From Hymenobacter sp. DG25A (GTDB lineage Bacteria > Bacteroidota > Bacteroidia > Cytophagales > Hymenobacteraceae): a DNA stretch of 64,000 nucleotides. The stretch covers positions 1,922,001 through 1,986,000 of the forward strand of contig NZ_CP012623.1 in NCBI RefSeq assembly GCF_001280305.1. Direction: 5' to 3'. Shown in pieces: positions 50,852-58,879 of this stretch; positions within the stretch are counted from its first letter, which is position 1, and every line of letters begins with the position of its first letter. Made by a program: the position numbers and the translations under genes. The notes under the pieces were generated by a model, which was not told the DNA's origin, searched no databases, and was given only the letters and a program-made list of their open reading frames with translations.

Positions 50852-52344
50852 ACCGCCTGACGCTGCCGGCTGCGTGGCGGCGCCACCTTCCTGCTGATGC
50901 TCAGACGGGGCTGTACGCGGCCTTTGTAGGGTTGTTGCTGGTGTGCGGCAGCATAGCACTGCTGGCCGATGTGCCGGGCTGGTGGCTGGTGCCCTTTGTG
51001 GTGCCCGCCGCGGTGGCCCTGCTGCACGATTGGCGCTGGGCCTATTACCTGCTGCTATTCTCGCTGGCCTTTTCTCACGAAATCCACCTCCCCAACGGGC
51101 TCAGCACTGATATTCCCTCAGAGCCGCTGATGCTGCTGGTGACCGGCTGCTGCCTGGCCGCCCTCATCAGCGGGGCCATCCGTCTGCCCCGGCGGTTGCT
51201 GGCGCACCCGCTGGTGCTGCTGGTAATTCTGGCCTGGCTGTGGGCTGCCACTTCCATGCTGGTTTCCGTGGATACCCTGAAATCAGTGAAGTACCTACTG
51301 GCCAAAACCTGGTACCTCATTCCTTTTGGGCTGGTTACGTGGTTGGTAGTGCAACGCCCCGCCCATGTGTGGCGGGTAGTGGGCTGCTATACCTTGGGCG
51401 TGGCTCTCTCCACCCTCTACAGCGTGGTGCGGCACGCCGGCAGCGGCTTTACTTTCGATACCATTCATGACGCCGTGCAGCCGTTTTACCGGAACCACGT
51501 TATCTACGCCGCCACGCTGGCGCTGCTGATTCCGTATGCCTGGTACGCGGCCCGGGCGGCCCACACACGCTGGGGCCGTCGGCTGTGGCTGGGGGCTTTT
51601 TGGCTGTTTATGTTTGGGGTATTCACCTCCTACACCCGGGCTTCTATTCTGGCGGTGGTCCTCTCGGTAGGCTTTTACTACATCATTCGCTGGCGGCTTA
51701 CGCGCCTGGTGCTCATCGGCTCGGCCCTGGCCACCTTACTGGCAGTGGTCTACTTTGTGCAGCAGAACAAGTACCTGCTCTACGCCCCCGATTATGAGAA
51801 AACGGTGTTCTACGGTGACAACTTCGAGAAGCACTTGGAGGCCACTTACAAGCTGGAAGATGTATCGGGCATGGAGCGGCTGTACCGCTGGGTAGCGGCC
51901 GCGCGCATGTTTCATGATAAGCCCATTACCGGCACCGGCCCCAGCACCTTTTACCCGGAGTACAAGCACTATACCGTCAAGAGCTTCCGCACCTACGTCA
52001 GCGACAACCCCGAGCGCTCTACCACGCACAATTACTTCCTGCTGCTGCTGGCCGAGCAGGGCTTACCCGGGCTGTTGCTTTTTGTTTTGCTGTTAAGCAC
52101 TGCGCTGTTGCTTATTGAGCGGCTTTACCACCAGAGCGCGGCCCCGGCCCTGCGCAACATTGTGCTGGCGGCGGGCCTTTCTTTCTACATTATTGTGTTC
52201 CACCTGCTCTTGAATGAGCTGGTGGAAGTGGATAAAATCGGCTCCTTCTTCTTTATAGCCCTGGTTATCCTCATTCGGGTGCAGGAGTGGGTTTCACAGC
52301 CGGCGGCCAGTCTTCTGGAGGAAGAGGCTGCCGCGCGCATCTGA
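50848..52344 (+). CDS. O-antigen ligase / Wzy-like polymerase
   Basis: 498 residues with about 12 membrane spans and one large periplasmic loop (about residues 290-390) that contains GTGPSTFYPEYKHY and DNPERSTTHNYFLLLLAEQGLPG, the hallmark of the O-antigen ligase (Wzy_C) superfamily. Whether it polymerises repeat units or ligates a finished glycan cannot be told from the sequence. Coupled to the Wzz-like gene, which favours the polymerase role. Confidence 0.9.
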   Translation: MNRLTLPAAWRRHLPADAQTGLYAAFVGLLLVCGSIALLADVPGWWLVPFVVPAAVALLHDWRWAYYLLLFSLAFSHEIHLPNGLSTDIPSEPLMLLVTGCCLAALISGAIRLPRRLLAHPLVLLVILAWLWAATSMLVSVDTLKSVKYLLAKTWYLIPFGLVTWLVVQRPAHVWRVVGCYTLGVALSTLYSVVRHAGSGFTFDTIHDAVQPFYRNHVIYAATLALLIPYAWYAARAAHTRWGRRLWLGAFWLFMFGVFTSYTRASILAVVLSVGFYYIIRWRLTRLVLIGSALATLLAVVYFVQQNKYLLYAPDYEKTVFYGDNFEKHLEATYKLEDVSGMERLYRWVAAARMFHDKPITGTGPSTFYPEYKHYTVKSFRTYVSDNPERSTTHNYFLLLLAEQGLPGLLLFVLLLSTALLLIERLYHQSAAPALRNIVLAAGLSFYIIVFHLLLNELVEVDKIGSFFFIALVILIRVQEWVSQPAASLLEEEAAARI

Positions 52345-52395
52345 GGCGACGGAAAGCAGGCTGCTTACGCCGCTTTTAATCTGCGGTAGCAGGCG

Positions 52396-52521
52396 CTAGC
52401 GGTAGAAAATGTTGTAGAGAATCCATAGCAGAGCAATGGCTGCCATGGTGTACCAGCCCCATTTAGCATAGTTATCGGAGGAGGTTCTGCGGGGCGGGCG
52501 GTTCAGGCCGGGGAGTTTCAT
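52396..52521 (-). CDS. 41-residue single-span membrane peptide
   Basis: A short reading frame in a gap otherwise without genes: ATG at 52521, TAG at 52396. The N-terminus is basic and Pro-rich (MKLPGLNRPPRRTSSD), followed by KWGWYTMAAIALLWILYNIF and YR at the C-terminus, a clear transmembrane helix. The charge pattern predicts an inside N-terminus. A real peptide is suggested by codon composition and by the distinct soluble-plus-span layout, not by any known family. It points against the O-antigen ligase gene, whose stop is 51 bp away. Confidence 0.5.
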   Translation of the reverse strand: MKLPGLNRPPRRTSSDNYAKWGWYTMAAIALLWILYNIFYR

Positions 52522-52762
52522 AGCTATAACCTTACTGGAGGACGGAATAAGATAAGAAAAGGTATTCTAATAGGACGGCCCCGCAAAATATTGGTTGCTC
52601 CTGGCTTTCCGCAGTCATTTTCCCGCTTATAAAGGCGAACAGACACGGCAGGTTAAAACAAACGCCTGTTACTAAGGGCGATGCATTGACAATGCAATTT
52701 TATATTCATATTATAACATAATTAAAAAGATGTAGCACCATCTCTCCCCTCCCTCCAGCGTT
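52522..52762. other. AT-rich leader region of the UspA gene
   Basis: From about 52680 to 52740 the sequence is strongly AT-rich and contains an E. coli-like promoter (see separate entry). No further gene or RNA was recognised. Confidence 0.45.
52686..52714 (+). promoter_or_regulatory. Sigma-70-like promoter (TTGACA-17-TATTAT) upstream of the UspA gene
   Basis: TTGACA at 52686-52691 is followed by 17 bases and TATTAT at 52709-52714. The -35 hexamer is perfect, the spacing ideal, and one base differs from TATAAT. The ATG is 48 bases downstream. Bacteroidota sigma factors normally use a different consensus, so chance in AT-rich DNA is a real possibility. Confidence 0.35.
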
Positions 52763-53608
52763 ATGAAAAACTTCCTCGTCCCCACCAATTTCACCCCCGA
52801 AGCGCACCATGCTTTTGAGGTAGCGCTGCAACTGGCACAGCGGGTAGGCGGCCGCGTGGTGCTGCTTCATAAGCCGGACTTGCCCGGCGGATCGGGGTTT
52901 GTGTCCAGCGGCAGTGGCAGCAAGGGCGACGGCATGGATGATGTATTTGCCATCCGGCTGCTGCAGAATGTGAAGTTCAAAATGCACGAGCTGATGCGCG
53001 AAGCCCTGCGCCGCTTCAATAATATTGAACTGGATGAAGTCATCAGTACCGAAAGTCTGACCACGGCCATTCTGGACACCATCCGCTCCCACGACATTGA
53101 CCTGGTGGTCATGGGCACCCAACCGCCCACCAAGTCCCGTCCCTGGTGGGTGGGCTCCAATACCGAAAAAGTAGTGCAGCTGGCTCCCTGCCCGGTGCTC
53201 ACCGTAAAACACGCCCAGCCTAACTTCGACGTGCAGCACCTGGTAGTAGCCTCTGATTTCTCGGATGAGGCTGACCGCATGGTACCGCAGCTGCGGGAGC
53301 TGCAGGAGTTGTTCCCGGACGCCAAGCTGCACCTGCTGGATGTGGTAGCCCCCGGACGCAGCCACGAAGCCCCGCTGCAGCGCATTCACTCCTTTGCCAG
53401 CCGCCACGAGCTGGACAATTATGAGCCCGATGTAATTGATGCGCCCCGGGTGCGCGAAGGCATCCCCCGCTTTGCTGAGCAGGCCCACGCCGATTTAGTG
53501 GTGATGCTCACGCACGGGCACACCGGTCTGAGCCACCTTTGGCATGCCAACACCGCTGAAAACGTGGCCACCCACACCAATGTACCCGTTTTAACGCTGC
53601 GCACTTAA
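52763..53608 (+). CDS. Tandem universal stress protein (UspA x2)
   Basis: 281 residues with two UspA domains: 1-about 150 (MKNFLVPTNFTPEAHHAFEVALQLAQR to VVQLAPCPVLTVKH) and about 155-281 (LVVASDFSDEADRMVPQLREL to NVPVLTLRT). The ATP-binding G-x2-G-x9-G-[ST] motif is altered in both domains (MGTQPPTKSRPWW and THGHTGLSHLW, followed by NTEKV or NTAEN). ATP binding is therefore doubtful. Two-domain Usp proteins are common in Bacteroidota. Role in stress survival inferred from the family. Confidence 0.93.
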   Translation: MKNFLVPTNFTPEAHHAFEVALQLAQRVGGRVVLLHKPDLPGGSGFVSSGSGSKGDGMDDVFAIRLLQNVKFKMHELMREALRRFNNIELDEVISTESLTTAILDTIRSHDIDLVVMGTQPPTKSRPWWVGSNTEKVVQLAPCPVLTVKHAQPNFDVQHLVVASDFSDEADRMVPQLRELQELFPDAKLHLLDVVAPGRSHEAPLQRIHSFASRHELDNYEPDVIDAPRVREGIPRFAEQAHADLVVMLTHGHTGLSHLWHANTAENVATHTNVPVLTLRT

Positions 53609-53655
53609 GTTTCTGACACGATACCAGTTACATACGCCGGCAATTACGTTCAAAC

Positions 53656-53706
53656 AGCGAAATCCCCATTCACCAGAACAGGCTTCTGGTGAATGGGGAT
53701 TTCGCT
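53656..53706. terminator. Bidirectional terminator with 23-bp perfect stem
   Basis: 53656-53678 and 53684-53706 are exact reverse complements with a five-base loop. The stem contains AATCCCCATTCACCAGAA. It lies between the convergent UspA and SpoIIE-like genes. There is no long T-run, so it may instead act as an RNA-end stabiliser. Confidence 0.7.
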
Positions 53707-53738
53707 TGATGCCGCTGTTTCAGCAGAGCTGAAAAACC

Positions 53739-54980
53739 TTACTTAAAGCGGCAGCTGAGAATGGTAATATCATCGGCAAACTGATTGCCTTTCACGTTGA
53801 AATTGCGAATCTCATCTAGCACTTCGGTGTGCAGGGTGCGCAGGGGCAGGTAGCGGGAACGGCGCAGGAAATCCAGCACGCCTTCTTCGCCATACTCGTC
53901 GCCGGCTTTGTTGAATACTTCCGTCAGGCCATCGGTGTAAGTCAGTAGCAGGGCTTTTGGGCGAATGGTGATGCGCGACACTTTCAGGAAGGGTAGCTCG
54001 TCCATAATACCCAGCATGGTGGCCCCATCGGCCAGGTATTCCACCGTGTCGTCGTCCTGCAGCAGAATGGGCGAGTTGTGGCCGGCATTCACGTATTGCA
54101 GCTCCCGCGTGGTGCGGTTGTAAATGCCGAAAAACGCCGTGATAAACTTCTCTGACACGGCATTGCAGTAAATCAGATTGTTCAGCTCGGCTACCACCGT
54201 GGCCAGCTCCACGCCCTGGCGCAGCAGCGTGCGCAGCCCGGCCTGGAAGTTCGACATCAGCAAGGAAGCCGGCACGCCTTTCCCGGATACATCGGCCACG
54301 CAGAACAGAAACCGCTCTTCGTCAATAACGACCACGTCGTAATAGTCGCCGCCAATGGCCGTGTGGGGCACGTAGCTGGCATGCACGGCCACTTGGGCAT
54401 CGTTGGGGAGCTTGCGCGGGAAGAGCATAGTCTGCACCTCCTGGGCAATTTCAATTTCCTTGCGCATGGCGGCAGCCGCTACTCGCTGCCGGGCCAGGCG
54501 GCGATTTTCAATGGCGCCCAGCAGGATATTGCTCAGGGTTTCCAGAAACTTGGTGGCTTCGCCATCGGCGTAGTCCTCGTGCACATTACCGATGAGGATA
54601 TAAGCCAGCACCTCGCCATTCTGCAGTACCGGAATCAGGGTTTCCAGCAGCTGCCACTCCGGCCCCAGCTGGAGGTCGGCTACCGCGCAGGGCTGCAGCT
54701 GGGTTTGCTCCCGCACCAGGGCGGGCACGGGCAGCTTCTTGAAATCGGGCAGGCCGGCGCCAAAGGAAAGCATGCACTGCCACTCCCCTTCTTCCTGCAC
54801 ATACAGCACTAGGCGGCGCACATTCAGTTGGCCCAGCAGGGTGAACTGGAATATTTTGTACAGCGCACCCTCCGGCGAGTCCTGGTTGATGGACTGCGTG
54901 ATTTCCAGTAAGGCGTTCAGCTCACGCTCTTTCAGAAAGAAGCGTTTTTCGAGCGAAATAAGGCGGGCTGATTCAGGCAT
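53739..54980 (-). CDS. SpoIIE-type PP2C serine phosphatase with GAF domain
   Basis: 413 residues. A GAF-like sensor domain (about 40-180; NALLEITQSINQDSP opens it) and an ALMT-like linker lead to the PP2C domain. Metal ligands are in IGGDYYDVVVIDEERFLFCVADVSGKGVPASLLMS, GHNSPILL, and LTYTDGLTEVFN, with a final DDITIL. RsbU/SpoIIE-like phosphatases usually act on anti-sigma antagonists. No RsbV, RsbW or sigma gene is next to it. The ATG overlaps the stop of the upstream permease gene by 8 bp. Confidence 0.95.
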   Translation of the reverse strand: MPESARLISLEKRFFLKERELNALLEITQSINQDSPEGALYKIFQFTLLGQLNVRRLVLYVQEEGEWQCMLSFGAGLPDFKKLPVPALVREQTQLQPCAVADLQLGPEWQLLETLIPVLQNGEVLAYILIGNVHEDYADGEATKFLETLSNILLGAIENRRLARQRVAAAAMRKEIEIAQEVQTMLFPRKLPNDAQVAVHASYVPHTAIGGDYYDVVVIDEERFLFCVADVSGKGVPASLLMSNFQAGLRTLLRQGVELATVVAELNNLIYCNAVSEKFITAFFGIYNRTTRELQYVNAGHNSPILLQDDDTVEYLADGATMLGIMDELPFLKVSRITIRPKALLLTYTDGLTEVFNKAGDEYGEEGVLDFLRRSRYLPLRTLHTEVLDEIRNFNVKGNQFADDITILSCRFK

Positions 54981-56148
54981 GGGAAAGCGGGGTTTTCGGA
55001 TCGTAGGCGTCGCGCAGGCCGTTGCCGAGCAGATTAAAGCTAAGGACCAGCAGGCTGATGGCCAGCCCGGGCAGCAAAGTCAGCCACAGGCCGGCCTGCG
55101 TGCCCAGCAGCTGAAAGCCTTCATTCACCATCAGGCCCCAGGATGGAGCCGGCGGCTGCACGCCCAGCCCCAGAAAGCTGAGGCCGGCTTCCAGCAGAAT
55201 GGCCGCCGCAAAGTTACTCGTTGCAATTACAATCAGCGGGCCGGTCATATTGGGGAGCAGGTGGCGCGCAATCAGGCGGCTTTGCGGCAAGCCTAGTACG
55301 CGGCCCGCCTCCACAAAGGTTGTGGTGCGCAGGCTCAGCATCTGGCCCCGCACTACGCGGGCCACATCTACCCACATGGTAAGCCCCACGGCCACAAACG
55401 ACGTCCAGACGCCTTTGCTGTCCAGGGCCAGGGAAATGGCAATAACCAGCATAATGCCCGGAATGCTCCACACCACCGTCATCAGCCCCAGCAGCAAACT
55501 ATCTACCCAGCCGCCCACGTAGCCGGCCACGGCCCCAATTAGCATGCCCAGCGCCAAGGAAATCAGCACGGCTACCAGCCCGATGCCCAGGGAGATGCGC
55601 GTGCCCAGCAGTAGGCGGCTCAGCTCGTCGCGGCCGGCTTTGTCGGTACCCAGCCAATAGGTGCGGTGCACAATGTGGGTTTCCTCCACTTCCTGGCGCA
55701 GCTCGGCAGCCGAACCGGTATGCCCCGTTATCTGCGCCAGCGAATACCGGCGCGACTTATCCGCCAGCGCGGAGTGGTTGCGGTAGGGCTCGGTAATGAG
55801 CGAATCACCTACGATGCGGTAGCTGCCGATAGGCTGCTCGGCGTAGCGCGGCGCCCGGCCCTGCCACCAGGTTAGAAATACGTTATCGGCGGAAACGGAA
55901 TCCTTGGGGGCCGGCAGGCGCAGAATGGTAGCCTGGAAGCCGGGTGGCTCTTTTTGCAGCTGCACAATGCTGTTGTTGGCCGAAGGCGAATTATCGGGTA
56001 GCACCCAGTAGCCCAGCACCGCAATGAGCGTGCACAGCGCAATAAAGCCCAGCCCGAACATAGCCGGCTTGTTGCCGAGCAGGCGCTGGCGCACATAGTA
56101 GCTGGGTGGCCGCGCAGTAGTAGGTGCAGGTGCAGTAATGGCGGCCAC
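54973..56148 (-). CDS. OppC/DppC-type ABC transporter permease
   Basis: 391 residues from a GTG at 56148. One N-terminal span (FGLGFIALCTLIAVLGYW), then a periplasmic stretch of about 130 residues, then five spans. TDKAGRDELSRLLLGTRISL is the OppC start signature and EAGRVLGLPQSRLIARHLLPN the EAA loop that meets the ATPase. No OppB, substrate-binding protein or ATPase gene is adjacent. The gene follows the 85-residue protein by 2 bp and overlaps the phosphatase gene by 8 bp. Confidence 0.93.
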   Translation of the reverse strand: MAAITAPAPTTARPPSYYVRQRLLGNKPAMFGLGFIALCTLIAVLGYWVLPDNSPSANNSIVQLQKEPPGFQATILRLPAPKDSVSADNVFLTWWQGRAPRYAEQPIGSYRIVGDSLITEPYRNHSALADKSRRYSLAQITGHTGSAAELRQEVEETHIVHRTYWLGTDKAGRDELSRLLLGTRISLGIGLVAVLISLALGMLIGAVAGYVGGWVDSLLLGLMTVVWSIPGIMLVIAISLALDSKGVWTSFVAVGLTMWVDVARVVRGQMLSLRTTTFVEAGRVLGLPQSRLIARHLLPNMTGPLIVIATSNFAAAILLEAGLSFLGLGVQPPAPSWGLMVNEGFQLLGTQAGLWLTLLPGLAISLLVLSFNLLGNGLRDAYDPKTPLSHA

Positions 56149-56150
56149 GG

Positions 56151-56408
56151 TTAGCGGGTATTGTGCTGCAGCAGGCCTTCTTTGGAGGCCAGGAAGTAAG
56201 CATCCCGGCCAATGGCCCCGAAGGAAGTGGGCTCATAGGCCAGCTCGGTATCGGGGTCGGGCCAGTAGCTGCGCACCAGGCCTTTTTCCAGCAGGCTGCG
56301 CAGATGCTGCTCCAGCTCGGCGGTAGCAAGGCCGGTTTTCTGGAGCAGGTCGCGGAAGGAAGTGACGAAGTACAGCTCGTCGAGGATATCGAATTCGGCG
56401 TCGGTCAA
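56151..56408 (-). CDS. Small HTH-like protein of unknown function
   Basis: 85 residues starting at a TTG at 56408. TDAEFDILDELYFVTSFRDLLQKTGL and ELEQHLRSLLEKGLVRSYWPD look like the helices and wing of a small winged-helix domain. The C-terminal part (FGAIGRDAYFLASKEGLLQH) is a single predicted helix. It lies 2 bp upstream of the permease gene, which makes co-translation very likely. Function unknown. Confidence 0.72.
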   Translation of the reverse strand: MTDAEFDILDELYFVTSFRDLLQKTGLATAELEQHLRSLLEKGLVRSYWPDPDTELAYEPTSFGAIGRDAYFLASKEGLLQHNTR

Positions 56409-56471
56409 GGCAGCAGGGGCTGATGTGAAGTAAGCAAATGTAACGCAGGAAGGCGAGTTGTCAGGAATTAG

Positions 56472-56577
56472 AACTTAGGGATTAGGTAATAGAGTGAGGG
56501 TGATTATCACTTGTCTTGTACATTATTGAACTGCACAACGGTTAAACATCTAAACCCTAAGTCCTAACCCCTAAGTT
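56472..56577. repeat. Inverted repeat with ACTTAGGG/TTAGG core
   Basis: AACTTAGGGATTAGG (56472-56486) is the reverse complement of 56563-56577 with one mismatch. The right arm includes the stop codon of the GT2 gene, and a second ACTTAGGG-like copy lies at 56551-56562 on the minus strand. The 76-base centre is AT-rich. Confidence 0.6.
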
Positions 56578-57755
56578 ACCTGCCGGCCTTTCCACTGGTA
56601 TTGTCCGCGGCGGGCCGCCAGGGCCACGGCCAGCGCATACGGCGCATAAAGCAGCTGCAGCGGCAGCAACCACCAAAGTAACTCCTGGCGGCCCAGCAGC
56701 CGCAGCACGGGCCGCAGGAAAACCACATCAGCCCCCAGCTTCAGGAGCCAGCCGCCTGCCACCCAGGGCCATAGCGCGGGCCAGAGCAGCAGCGAAACCA
56801 GCCCCAGGAAAAGCGCCAGGTTGGTCAGCAGCACCAATACCGCCAGGCGTTGGGGGGCCGTGGTCTGGTAGTGCGGCCATTTGCTGGCCCAGCGCACCCG
56901 CTGCCGAAGCAAAGCCGGAATGGTGGGTTGAGTAGCGGTGCTGACCGTGGCGTTGGATTCTTTCAAAAACTGAACGCCGCTGGGGTAGCGCTGCTGAATT
57001 TTATGCAGCAGGAATTCATCGTCGCCGCTGGCCAGGTGAGAGTTGCCGGCAAAACCGCCCACGGCGGTAAAGGTGCTGCGCCGGTAGCCCAGATTAGCGC
57101 CGTTGCACATGGTAGGGGCTTTTTGCCCGATGCCGGCGGCTCCCACTCCTACCAGCCCGGCCATTTCCAACGCCTGCAATTGCGCCAGCCAGCCGGAACC
57201 CGTTAGCCGCACCGGGGCGCTTACCAGGTGCGTGGCGGGGTTAGAAGCCGCCAGGGCATGCAGCCGCAGCCAGTCGGCAGGCACACGGCAGTCGGCATCG
57301 GTGCAAACCACCCAGGGGGCCTGGGCCACGGCCAGGGCCGCTTCCAGGGCGGCTTTTTTTCCGGTGCCTTGCCCCGGAGCATCCGACAAAGCCAGCAGAC
57401 GCAGGCTGAAGGACACCTGTTCCGCCCACTGCCGCACCAGGGAGGCAGTTGTATCGGAGGAATAATCATCCACCACAATTACTTCAAACCGTGCGGCCGG
57501 CAGGGTTTGCGCCTGCAGGTCCTGCAGTAAGCCCGGCAGGTTGCCGGCCTCGTTGCGGGCGGCTATCAGCACTGATATTTTAGGAATGTCTCCTACAGAA
57601 ACCGAGACTTCCGCCTGATTTTGCTTAGGCGAATGTAGCAGCATGGGCAATGCCGGAAGCTGCTGCCAGGCTTGCCGAAAGCGTAGCATGGCCACCGCAT
57701 AGAGCAATGGTGGCACCACCAGCACCAAGCCCAAAACAACCGTCAGCCCGCTCAC
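56571..57755 (-). CDS. Glycosyltransferase family 2 with C-terminal membrane spans
   Basis: 394 residues from a GTG at 57755. An N-terminal span is followed by a GT-A domain: ISVLIAARNEAGNLPGLLQDL, VVDDYSSDTTASLVRQ, metal-binding VCTDADCRVPADWL, GDDEFLLHKIQ and acceptor motif RQRVRWASKW. Three C-terminal spans follow. It is the same architecture as the GT2 gene at 44.8 kb, but sequences differ. The start overlaps the stop of the flippase-like gene by 4 bp (GTGA). Confidence 0.93.
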   Translation of the reverse strand: MSGLTVVLGLVLVVPPLLYAVAMLRFRQAWQQLPALPMLLHSPKQNQAEVSVSVGDIPKISVLIAARNEAGNLPGLLQDLQAQTLPAARFEVIVVDDYSSDTTASLVRQWAEQVSFSLRLLALSDAPGQGTGKKAALEAALAVAQAPWVVCTDADCRVPADWLRLHALAASNPATHLVSAPVRLTGSGWLAQLQALEMAGLVGVGAAGIGQKAPTMCNGANLGYRRSTFTAVGGFAGNSHLASGDDEFLLHKIQQRYPSGVQFLKESNATVSTATQPTIPALLRQRVRWASKWPHYQTTAPQRLAVLVLLTNLALFLGLVSLLLWPALWPWVAGGWLLKLGADVVFLRPVLRLLGRQELLWWLLPLQLLYAPYALAVALAARRGQYQWKGRQVT

Positions 57756-58822
57756 GAGGCAGATTCTTTATTACCCTTTTTCCGGAACACTTTCACCCGC
57801 AGCACGAACAGCAGCCCGGCCGCGCTGGGCAGGGCAATATTGATAACCCACAGGCTCAGGCTGGCACTGAGCACCGGCAGTACTGGTTGGCCCAGCAAGC
57901 CAAATAAGTGGGTAGCCGATAACTCCCGCACGCCTACATCTGCCAAGGCATTTAGCGAAGGCACAAGGGATTTCAGCAGCAAAGTACCCGCAATGGCCGA
58001 CAGCCCCGGCCCTACTTCCGGCCGGGCGCCATAGGCCCACAACAACAGCATAAACTGGCCGCAAAACACCAGATACCGCAGCCCTGATACGGCTAAAACG
58101 GAGTGCAGCAAACTGGCCGGATAAGTAGGCATAACCGCCAGATAGCGCCGAAAGCGCCGCAGGGGCCGCACCAGCGTTAGGGCCGCCAGCAGCAACCGGC
58201 TGCGATACAACGGCACCAGCAGGGCTATATTAATAATTATGGCCGCCCCTATCACCCCCAACTTGGAGGCAGGATAACCAGTTAGATAGAACGTGAGCAG
58301 AAAGTAGAGCAGCCCGGCCGTGCCCGCCAGCATAGTTGCTACCATCTGGCAGTATCGGCCCAGGAAAACCGCGCCTAGGGCATCCAGCCGGCGGCTTTTG
58401 AGCTCGATGATGCGGCCGGCGTAGTCGCCCACGCGGTTGGGAGTAACGAAGCCCAGCGTGAGGCCCACCAGCACGGCCCGGAAGCTGCGGCGGAAAGAAA
58501 CCGGCTCCAGATGCCGGGCCAGCCGCCACCACTTCCAGGCTTCCAGGCCCCAGTTGACGGGCACCAGCGCCAGTGCGGCCAGCACCGGCCCGCGGCCCGC
58601 CCCGGTTAGTGTGGAGCTGAGTAGCTGCCGCCAGGCCGCGGCCGTGGCTTTATCCGCAAATACGGAATGGTACAGCAGCCCCAGCGTGAGCAGCGTGATG
58701 ATCAATTTGCCGCCCACCACCCATACGCGCCGACGACGCGCAGATTCTTCCGGCTTTCGTGCGTAGTTTTGTAGTGGTTCGGGGGGCAAAATGGTGGCGG
58801 ATTTGGCGTACTCAGCTGGCAA
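57752..58822 (-). CDS. Lysylphosphatidylglycerol synthase TM-region / flippase-like membrane protein
   Basis: About 356 residues from a TTG at 58822; no ATG is available in the first 60 codons, so the start is uncertain. Eight or so membrane spans with the PF03706 pattern, including RAVLVGLTLGFVTPNRVGDYAGRI and SLVPSLNALADVGVRELSATHLFG. The soluble synthetase domain of MprF is absent. Related proteins sit next to GT2 genes and are thought to help lipid-linked sugar or lipid translocation. It overlaps the GT2 gene by 4 bp. Confidence 0.88.
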   Translation of the reverse strand: MPAEYAKSATILPPEPLQNYARKPEESARRRRVWVVGGKLIITLLTLGLLYHSVFADKATAAAWRQLLSSTLTGAGRGPVLAALALVPVNWGLEAWKWWRLARHLEPVSFRRSFRAVLVGLTLGFVTPNRVGDYAGRIIELKSRRLDALGAVFLGRYCQMVATMLAGTAGLLYFLLTFYLTGYPASKLGVIGAAIIINIALLVPLYRSRLLLAALTLVRPLRRFRRYLAVMPTYPASLLHSVLAVSGLRYLVFCGQFMLLLWAYGARPEVGPGLSAIAGTLLLKSLVPSLNALADVGVRELSATHLFGLLGQPVLPVLSASLSLWVINIALPSAAGLLFVLRVKVFRKKGNKESAS

Positions 58823-58879
58823 GTTATCCAGCCCTACGCAATAAAGCGCCCGTCCGTCGTGCTTCTTCCCCGGTCTGCT

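Noticed and set aside
58763..58770. TAGTTTTG as the ruvC promoter
   Set aside because: It fits TAnnTTTG but there is no TTG 19 bases upstream and it lies inside the coding region of the neighbouring gene; kept only as a remark.
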